A DNA stretch of 34,242 nucleotides, from the NCBI GenBank assembly GCA_903868455.1, contig CAIPVK010000037.1, positions 1 to 34,242 on the forward strand, given 5' to 3'. The position numbers and the translations under genes were made by a program. The notes under the pieces were generated by a model that was given only the letters and a program-made list of their open reading frames with translations, had not been told where the DNA came from and did no database searches. Source of the DNA: an uncultured Opitutia bacterium. GTDB taxonomy: Bacteria > Verrucomicrobiota > Verrucomicrobiia > Opitutales > UBA953. Positions 28,401-34,242 of this stretch are shown here, piece by piece (position 1 is the first letter of the stretch; each line of letters begins with the position of its first letter).

Positions 28401-31400
28401 GCCATCGCCGCCGGCGCCGCCTTCACCGCCGCGCTCCTCCAGGACGACTTCTTCGACGGCGTCCTCTCCGGGGCCGGCACCTTCGCCAAGACGGGGGCCT
28501 TCGACCTCCGCATGGAGACCGTCGCCACCTTCACCGGCGACGTCGAGGTGACGGAAGGCTCGCTCTCGCTGGGCGCCGCCGGCGTCCTCGCCACCGCCGG
28601 CTCCATCTCGCTGGCCGCGGGCACAACGCTCAATGTCCTGGACGGCCTCGCCCAGTCCCTGAACAACGTCAGCGCCGAGGACGGCACCGCCTCGGTCGTC
28701 GCCGAGGTCGCGGGCACCGAGCTCACGCTCGACGTCCTTGCGGGCGACGAGCTCGACTTCCCCGCCCAGATCCTCGGATCCCCCGTCATCCTCAAGACCG
28801 GCGCCGGCAAGCTCAGCTTCATTCGCGACGTCGGGGCGGATAACGTCATCCAGGCGATCGACATCCAGGGAGGCGAGCTCGAGGCCTCCCTCTCGGGCCT
28901 CGGCGGCGCGACGCTCAATGTCGGAGCGCTGGGAACCCTCCGGTTCTTCGCCGACGATGGCGTCACCGACACCTACGCCGCAGGCTTCACCGTCACGGGC
29001 GATGGAAAGGTCGCCAAGTCGGGCGCCGGCACGGTCGACCTCGCGGCCGCCGACCTTTCCACCATCTCCGCTGACTTCGACATCTCCGGCGGCACGCTCG
29101 TGCTCTCCCGCGCCGCCCTCGGCGCGCGCCTGCCCGCCGCCACCGTCGCGGAAGGCGCCACCCTCGCCTTCGAGACGGACGCCGACATCACCCTCGACGC
29201 CGACGGCATCACGGGCGGTGGCAATCTCGAGCTCCGCGGCGCCTTCGGTATCGACCTCACCCTGGGCGACGCGGGTTCCCCGGGTTACACCGGCTCCACG
29301 GTCCTCGCCGACGGCGTGACCGTGCGTCTCGCCTCGCCCACCGGTTCCGCGGCATTGGGTGGCCTTTCCGCCGAGGCCGGAACCACCCTCGACACGAGCC
29401 TGCTCGGCGACCTTGAGCTCACGCTCGACGGCGACACCGCCTTCGATGGGGCGCTTGTCGGCTCGGCCGACCTCGTCCTCGCGGGCGAGGGCGCGCTCGA
29501 CTTCACCGACGGCGACACCGGCGGCGACCTCGCCGGCTACCTCGGATCCATCACCCTTGACGGCTCATCCGCCATCCTCTCCACCGGAAACACCAAGGAT
29601 CTCGCCCTCTCGAACTCCGCCCGCGTGGTCCTGACCGGCGCGGCCTCCCAGGCTTACGCCGCAGGCTTGTCGGGAGACGGGACCGGGATTGTCGCCCTCG
29701 GCGCCGCCGCCACCCTCGACCTGGTGGCCAACCCCCTCACCTCGCTCGACGACGGCTTCGTCGCCAAGGTCGAGCTTCTCGCCGGTTCCACGCTGACCAT
29801 GGGGCTTTCCGGCATTTCCCTCGACAAGGTCGTCGACCTCTCGCTTTCCGGCGGCACCTTGGAGCTGGGGCTCACCGAGGCCACGGGAACCCTCGACCTC
29901 GCGGCGCCGCTTGCGGGCGCGACCGGCGGCGACCTGGACATCGCCACCGCCTTGGGCTCGGCTCGCGTGGACATCACAGGTTCCCTCGCCGGCAACCTCA
30001 CCCTCGGCGACAAGGTCACCCTTGGCGGCACCCCCACCGTCGTCGGCACCCTTACCGTCGAGACTGGCGCGCGCATCGCCCCCGGCTTCTCCCCCGGCAC
30101 CGTCACGACCACCGACTTTGTCAACGCCGGCACCCTTGTCATGGAGCTGGGTTCCTCCTCCAACGACCAGATTCTCTTCTCCGGCACCGCGGACCTCAAC
30201 AACGGCGGGACGGGCCGGCTCGAGCTTGCCCTCTACGGCGCCGGAAACCTCTTCGGCCGCCGCCAAGTCCTGCTGGCCGACACCGCGTCTCCGGGAGCCG
30301 GAAGCTTCATCGGCGCCGCGCCCAGGTTCGCCACGGTCGTCTCCACCGATGCCTCCCCCCTGCGCGTCCTCCTCGTCTATCCCTCCCAGTTGCAGGCGGG
30401 ATTGGACGGCATCTTGGGCAACGCGGACGACGCCGCCGACCCGCTCGGCTTCCTTGCGACTCCGGGGCAGGTCGCCGCGTATGTCGTGAGGTCGGGCGCC
30501 GATTACGACGCCACCCTCGCCGGCTCCCCTTACCTCGCCGCCATCAAATCGCGCGCCCAGGTTGACCTGACTCCCGTCGCCGGCGGTTCCTCGTCCAGCC
30601 TGGCGCCCACCTTCAACTCCTACGGCGCGCGTCTGGCCATCCTTGGCGACACCGCCTTGATCGCCGCGGTCGACAACCTCAGGCCCCGCGGCCATGCCGC
30701 CCTGCTCTCCGGGGCGGCCGCCGGGTTCCGCTCGCACGCCGACACCCTCCAGCGCCGGCTCGAGCAGCGCCGATTCGATGGCGCCGACATGTCGGTGAAA
30801 ACCGCCGACTGGTTCGTCGACGCCACCCACGGCCAGCTCGACCTCGACAACTCCCACGAGGCGCGGAACACCGGCGCCACCGCCGGCACCATCCGCCCGA
30901 TGGGCGTCGACGGCTACTGGGCCGTCTCGCTCGGCGTCGAGAACCTCAAGGCCGACGGAGGCGCCACCTCCTACAAGGGCAACGGCTTCCGCCTCGGCGC
31001 CGCCGCCGGCGTGATGAACGCCGCCCGCACGCTCTCGCTGGACGCCGGCCTCTCCTACGGCTCGCTCTCCGGCGACCTCACGCGTCCCTCGCTGGTCGGC
31101 GGCAACAATGTCACCGATCCCAAGGCGGAAACCCTCGGTCTCTGGGTCCGCGCTTCCGCCGCGACCTCGGTCGGCGGGCTCGCCGTCACGCCGTTCATCT
31201 CGCTTGAGCACGCCAAGACCTCGCTCGACGCCACCCGCGAGACGGGCGCGGCCGACCCTCTCGGCGACTCCCTCGCCGTGCGCGACGCCGACCACACCCA
31301 GACCGCCGCCCGCGCCGGCCTGGGCCTTCACCACAGCTGGGTCTCGGACGGCGGCGATTGGCGCTACCGCCTCGGCCTGGAGGTCGCCTACGCCCTCCAG

Positions 31401-31622
31401 CTCGACGGCGACGAGGCCACGCTCGTCTCCAACCACGCCCAGCTCGGCGGCACCGACGTCTCCTCGACGTTCGGCGTCCTGCCCGGCGACGGTTTCTCGG
31501 TCGCCCCGACGTTCACCTTCGGCACCTCGCCGGATAGCACGTTCACCCTCGGCCTGCGCCTCGAGCAGGGATCCGAGGGCGAGGCCACCTCGCTCCAGCT
31601 CGGCTACCGCCGGAAGTTCTGA
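25401..31622 (+). CDS. Giant autotransporter with PATR beta-strand repeats and C-terminal beta-barrel, copy 2 (paralogue)
   Basis: Signal peptide MRLSRTFLALAAGLAGNASAA; PATR-type units (GVGNLIKSGANTFTLAGSNNYFGATVVTGGSLVAS); APGFSPGTVTTTDFVNAGTLVMEL; barrel colinear with copy 1, same final residues LQLGYRRKF. Confidence 0.93.
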   Translation: MRLSRTFLALAAGLAGNASAANITVDGDRTITSLSEMTGNNFALGNGATLVIDLQNALGAPIDGTFSGAFQDGSYDGTGALNPGLDRTGTLVKAGGGTLQYNGFSNLGYLGNRSFDGGLLSPLPTDLRPLVAGGTSNAGAQQGFGGIVIIQQGQLQVSGYINQWADYGPFNAAFGVGGVMLGAAATVVDAGGKISFRNTALNLPGAAANLDDTEHNNPATPLVGRLNYLNNLRASTASRVETGADDTHILVLHSDMDAVGLPFAESTLGVLEGKGRVYKTGASDLRVTNSSTFSGEFVANGGRLILAAGSGDTLWSAKSVNLASGGQGTNVGFDVGDSLHWKPSYAPGNAGPTTLVVQGAQRLRNFQSLYADGGFTSLLLPGTGAGNFVELASAGDILTVDHEAGYDGYFTGSVVGAADAVTGVRGQALGTLVKTGEGALALFSVGNNMSRLEIRAGRVVSNVQSLGSGEVVLSGTGSLSIVQNDAGALRAVIRSDSTATTTSLVFRPTDSIQYRGADGADLGNADEGLADIVVAQPFFYGQVIVEDGNDIAFSAGNNNAFENASAIILNEGASGRETSIRFNDTNQLVRNLQGSASSRIYLGRGDITLVNAASTTYSGGISGVGNLIKSGANTFTLAGSNNYFGATVVTGGSLVASSASGIGNTSGLVVDADAVFTATSEQAIGGLFGLAGAKVTVSGALTVGVPDDLRDRLVSELDSLPGTVPAVSAAYYLATESAGVLPGFGFSPATTLGYLVRQYGLVAAGATEAEVAAYLDADGSGSTTLDDLSAGDIEANRDLLAFSGALTVGGALTKTGAERLTLLGTVTFTGADRRVIVEQGTLEVALATLGSASAIEVGADGAIELGVSADSTLGLALSGTGTFRKTGAGALRVDRGAGAPAFDGLYDVLGGDLTVAFRPSALAGVAREGSVATAAGTSFTAEVATDLSWAGEVFGSGDFIKTGAGSLTMTSEAVSPLFTTGTVRVVGGALTAAATPEADLAIAAGAAFTAALLQDDFFDGVLSGAGTFAKTGAFDLRMETVATFTGDVEVTEGSLSLGAAGVLATAGSISLAAGTTLNVLDGLAQSLNNVSAEDGTASVVAEVAGTELTLDVLAGDELDFPAQILGSPVILKTGAGKLSFIRDVGADNVIQAIDIQGGELEASLSGLGGATLNVGALGTLRFFADDGVTDTYAAGFTVTGDGKVAKSGAGTVDLAAADLSTISADFDISGGTLVLSRAALGARLPAATVAEGATLAFETDADITLDADGITGGGNLELRGAFGIDLTLGDAGSPGYTGSTVLADGVTVRLASPTGSAALGGLSAEAGTTLDTSLLGDLELTLDGDTAFDGALVGSADLVLAGEGALDFTDGDTGGDLAGYLGSITLDGSSAILSTGNTKDLALSNSARVVLTGAASQAYAAGLSGDGTGIVALGAAATLDLVANPLTSLDDGFVAKVELLAGSTLTMGLSGISLDKVVDLSLSGGTLELGLTEATGTLDLAAPLAGATGGDLDIATALGSARVDITGSLAGNLTLGDKVTLGGTPTVVGTLTVETGARIAPGFSPGTVTTTDFVNAGTLVMELGSSSNDQILFSGTADLNNGGTGRLELALYGAGNLFGRRQVLLADTASPGAGSFIGAAPRFATVVSTDASPLRVLLVYPSQLQAGLDGILGNADDAADPLGFLATPGQVAAYVVRSGADYDATLAGSPYLAAIKSRAQVDLTPVAGGSSSSLAPTFNSYGARLAILGDTALIAAVDNLRPRGHAALLSGAAAGFRSHADTLQRRLEQRRFDGADMSVKTADWFVDATHGQLDLDNSHEARNTGATAGTIRPMGVDGYWAVSLGVENLKADGGATSYKGNGFRLGAAAGVMNAARTLSLDAGLSYGSLSGDLTRPSLVGGNNVTDPKAETLGLWVRASAATSVGGLAVTPFISLEHAKTSLDATRETGAADPLGDSLAVRDADHTQTAARAGLGLHHSWVSDGGDWRYRLGLEVAYALQLDGDEATLVSNHAQLGGTDVSSTFGVLPGDGFSVAPTFTFGTSPDSTFTLGLRLEQGSEGEATSLQLGYRRKF
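30687..31622 (+). repeat. Copy-2 C-terminal barrel region, long direct repeat with 24455-25378
   Basis: See copy 1; same protein ending EGEATSLQLGYRRKF. Confidence 0.8.
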
Positions 31623-31651
31623 CCGCCCGTCCGCCCCTCCGGCGCCCGTCC

Positions 31652-32422
31652 ATGTCCCTGGTCGTCTCCTGGAACGTGAACGGCGTCCGGTCGGCGCTGG
31701 GCAAGGGGATGGCCGGCTTCCTCGCGTCGGCCAAGCCCGACGTCCTCTGCCTGCAGGAGACGAAGTGCGAGACCGCCAAGGCCCGCGCGATCGACTTGGG
31801 ATATGCCCACGCGTCCTGGCATGAGGCCGACAAAAAGGGCTACTCCGGGACGGCCATCCTCTCGCGTGTCGCGCCGATCGCGGTCGAGGCCGACATTCCC
31901 GGCGACCATCCGCGGGAGGGCAGGGTGCTGACCGCCGAGTTCCGGGACCTCTTCGTCGTCTCGGCCTACGTCCCCAACTCCCAGCGCGAGCTCGTCCGGC
32001 TCGATTACCGCCTGAAGTGGGACGACGATTTTCGCCGACATCTCTCGCGCCTCGCCAAGCGCAAGCCCGTCCTCGTCTGCGGCGACTTCAACTGCGCCCA
32101 CCGCGAGATCGACCTCGCCAACCCCAAAGCCAACCGCCGCAACGCGGGCTTCACCGATGAGGAGCGCGCCTCCTTCGGGCGCCTCCTGACCGACGAGGGC
32201 TTCGCCGACACCTTCCGCGAGCGGAACCCCGACCTCGCGGGAGCTTATTCCTGGTGGACGGTCCGCACCGACGCCCGCGCGCGCAATATCGGCTGGCGCC
32301 TCGACTACTTCCTCGCCTCGCCCGGCCTCGCGGGCGCTTGGTCCGACCCCGCCATCCATGCCGACGTCATGGGCTCGGACCATTGCCCGGTCTCGGTGCG
32401 CCTCGCCGCCACCCTCGCCTGA
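31652..32422 (+). CDS. xth: Exodeoxyribonuclease III / AP endonuclease
   Basis: VVSWNVNGVRSALGKG, DVLCLQETKC, YSGTAILSR, VCGDFNCAHREIDLANPKANRRNAGFTDEERA, YSWWTVRTDARARNIGWRLDYFL, SDHCPVSV. Confidence 0.97.
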   Translation: MSLVVSWNVNGVRSALGKGMAGFLASAKPDVLCLQETKCETAKARAIDLGYAHASWHEADKKGYSGTAILSRVAPIAVEADIPGDHPREGRVLTAEFRDLFVVSAYVPNSQRELVRLDYRLKWDDDFRRHLSRLAKRKPVLVCGDFNCAHREIDLANPKANRRNAGFTDEERASFGRLLTDEGFADTFRERNPDLAGAYSWWTVRTDARARNIGWRLDYFLASPGLAGAWSDPAIHADVMGSDHCPVSVRLAATLA

Positions 32423-32431
32423 TTCGCCCTC

Positions 32432-32519
32432 GGTAGGGCTGGCTCGCCGAGCCGGCCGTGCATCGGGTAGGGCTGGGTCTCCGACCCGGCTGCGGTCGCC
32501 TCGGTGAGACGACCCTACC
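32432..32519. repeat. Intergenic element with nested hairpins bounded by GGTAGGG...CCCTACC
   Basis: GGTAGGG at 32432 and 32466, CCCTACC at 32513-32519; internal hairpins GGCTGGCTC-gcc-GAGCCGGCC and GCTGGGTC-tcc-GACCCGGC. Confidence 0.7.
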
Positions 32520-32693
32520 CATAGTAATATGCCTAACGGTGGCAGCGGGTTAGCTGCCTGCGGGTCAGCTGGACAGCGGGCTCGGCGGGGTCAGCGGTGC
32601 TAGCGAGAGAGAACTCCCTTCGCTCGTTTCCTCCAAATACTCCGCCTCCTCGTCTTCCTCGTCATCCCCCTATCCCCCTAGTCCCCATCCTCC

Positions 32694-34205
32694 TCACCTT
32701 CCCATCATCCTCCTCACCCACGGCGCAATCGCGACCAATCCCGCCGTCAGCCCGAGAACCACCAGCGCCTGGTTCATGAAGAAGCCCGCCAGGGCGGCCG
32801 GATCCGAGCCCTCGTAGCCGGCCGACAAGGAGCCCGCCAATTTGTTGCCGAGCGCGCCCGCGAGGAACCACACCCCCATGATCATCCCGTTGAGACGCCG
32901 CGGCGCCAGCTTGGTCATCGTGCTCAGCCCCACCGGGCTCAGGCACATCTCGCCTACGGTCTGTAGGAGGTAGACGCCCAGCAGCCAGAGCGGGCTCACC
33001 TTGCCCGCGGCGGTCGCCTGGGACGCGGGCACCATGAGCAGGAAGGAGAAGGCGAGGAAGAGCAGGCCGAGGGCGAATTTCACCGGGACCGACGGCTCAT
33101 GCCGGCCGAGCCGCACCCACGTCCAGGCGAAGACCGGCGCGAGCGCCAGGACAAACAGGGCGTTCGCCGATTGGAACCACGACGAGGGGAAGGCGACCCC
33201 GCCGACCTCGTTGCGCGTCAGCTGCTCGGCGAAGAGCGCCAGCGTCGAGCCCGCCTGCTCGAACAGCGCCCAGAAGGCCACGGCGGAGGCGAAGAAAACG
33301 AGGATGGCCCCCATGCGCGGGCGTTCGTCGGGACGCAGCAGGCCGGTGAGGTGGGCGAGCTTGGCGACGGCCACCACCGCCACGGCCCAGGGAGCCCAAG
33401 GCCAGCGCTCGGCGTTGCCGATCAGGATGAGGAGCAGGGCGGTGCCCGCGGCGATGATCGCCAGTTGACCCCAAGGTCTCGGCTCGTCGCGCGCCGGCGC
33501 CGCTCCCGCCCGCCCGAGGTCGCCCAGCCGGCGCGCGTAGACGACCATGCCCGCCGTCATCCCCAGCGCTGCCGCCCCGAAGCCCCAATGCCAGCAGCCG
33601 TTGGGGTCCAGTCCCCACGAGACGAGGATATCCCTGAAGCCCGCGGATTGCGCGAGCCAACCCGTGACCAAGGGGGAGAGGAAGGCACCGAGGTTGATGC
33701 CCATGTAGAAAAGCGAGAACCCCGCGTCGCGCCGACGGTCGTCCGGGCGATAGAGCGCGCCGACGAGCGTGCTGATGTTGGGTTTGAGCAAGCCCGTGCC
33801 CAGCGCGACCAACCCCAGCCCCGCGTAGAAGCAGGGCAGGGAGTCGACCGCCAAGGTGTAGTGGCCCGCGGTGATGACGAGACCCCCGACGAGCACCGCC
33901 CGGCGCGCGCCGACGAAGTTGTCGGCCAGGAACCCGCCCAGGATGCAGAGCAGGTAGCAGGCCATAGTGTAGTTGCCATAGACCCAGGCGGCGTCGGCCT
34001 GCGAGAACCCCAGGCCCCCGACGTCCACCGAGGCCACCATGAAGACCATCAGGATCGCCCGCATCCCGTAGAACGAGAACCGCTCCCACATCTCCGCGAA
34101 GAACAGCATGGTCAGCCCCTTGGGGTGCCCCCCGATGCCCCCCATGTCGCCCGCCTCCGGAACGTGGGGGGCGGGGTCCGGGACGGGGAGGCGGCTTGGG
34201 GTCAT
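32694..34205 (-). CDS. POT/PTR2-family proton-dependent oligopeptide transporter
   Basis: GHPKGLTMLFFAEMWERFSFYGMRAILMVFM (ExxER-type motif), GGFLADNFVGARRAVLVGG, GTGLLKPNISTLVGALY, RRDAGFSLFYMGINLGAFLSPLVTGWLAQ, SPVGLSTMTKLAPRRLNGMIMGVWFLAGALGNKLAG. Confidence 0.95.
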   Translation of the reverse strand: MTPSRLPVPDPAPHVPEAGDMGGIGGHPKGLTMLFFAEMWERFSFYGMRAILMVFMVASVDVGGLGFSQADAAWVYGNYTMACYLLCILGGFLADNFVGARRAVLVGGLVITAGHYTLAVDSLPCFYAGLGLVALGTGLLKPNISTLVGALYRPDDRRRDAGFSLFYMGINLGAFLSPLVTGWLAQSAGFRDILVSWGLDPNGCWHWGFGAAALGMTAGMVVYARRLGDLGRAGAAPARDEPRPWGQLAIIAAGTALLLILIGNAERWPWAPWAVAVVAVAKLAHLTGLLRPDERPRMGAILVFFASAVAFWALFEQAGSTLALFAEQLTRNEVGGVAFPSSWFQSANALFVLALAPVFAWTWVRLGRHEPSVPVKFALGLLFLAFSFLLMVPASQATAAGKVSPLWLLGVYLLQTVGEMCLSPVGLSTMTKLAPRRLNGMIMGVWFLAGALGNKLAGSLSAGYEGSDPAALAGFFMNQALVVLGLTAGLVAIAPWVRRMMGR

Positions 34206-34242
34206 GCTCAACCCTTCCGCCGCCCAACCTCGGAGGCAATCC

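Noticed and set aside
1-34242. tRNA/rRNA genes, prophage, transposase or defence system
   Set aside because: Looked for characteristic motifs in the translations and intergenic regions; none were recognised. Absence by eye is not proof; tRNAscan-SE, Infernal and a defence-gene search would settle it.

Overview
GC-rich chromosomal segment with mostly housekeeping and membrane gene content. The style (paired giant autotransporters with PATR repeats, GGTAGGG intergenic hairpins) resembles Verrucomicrobia/Opitutaceae, but that is inference. In order: the 3' part of a Cys/Met-type PLP enzyme; a YHYH-domain protein and a small secreted protein; an aquaporin-like protein and a small membrane protein; a TetR + DevCAB-like ABC exporter + NodT-type outer-membrane-factor operon; gnd (6-phosphogluconate dehydrogenase) divergent from gltB (glutamate synthase large subunit); a small membrane protein; miaB; an orphan OmpR/PhoB-family response regulator; two tandem giant autotransporters (about 2421 and 2073 aa) encoded divergently from the regulator; an exodeoxyribonuclease III; and a POT/PTR2 peptide transporter. 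I saw no tRNA, rRNA, CRISPR array, prophage or known defence cassette. The observations most worth following up are: (i) phased 7-bp AGCGGGG-type repeat arrays in inverted pairs in two intergenic regions, three of whose four arms contain or touch a stop codon, with G-quadruplex potential; (ii) the response regulator/autotransporter divergon, with a TGTAAA-N6-TGTAAA direct repeat and a sharply AT-rich island; (iii) EF-hand-like loops and a possible inserted module in the passengers, and strongly conserved C-terminal barrels; (iv) near-absence of Shine-Dalgarno motifs. All calls are by-eye readings of the sequence and supplied translations; no searches or computations were run.
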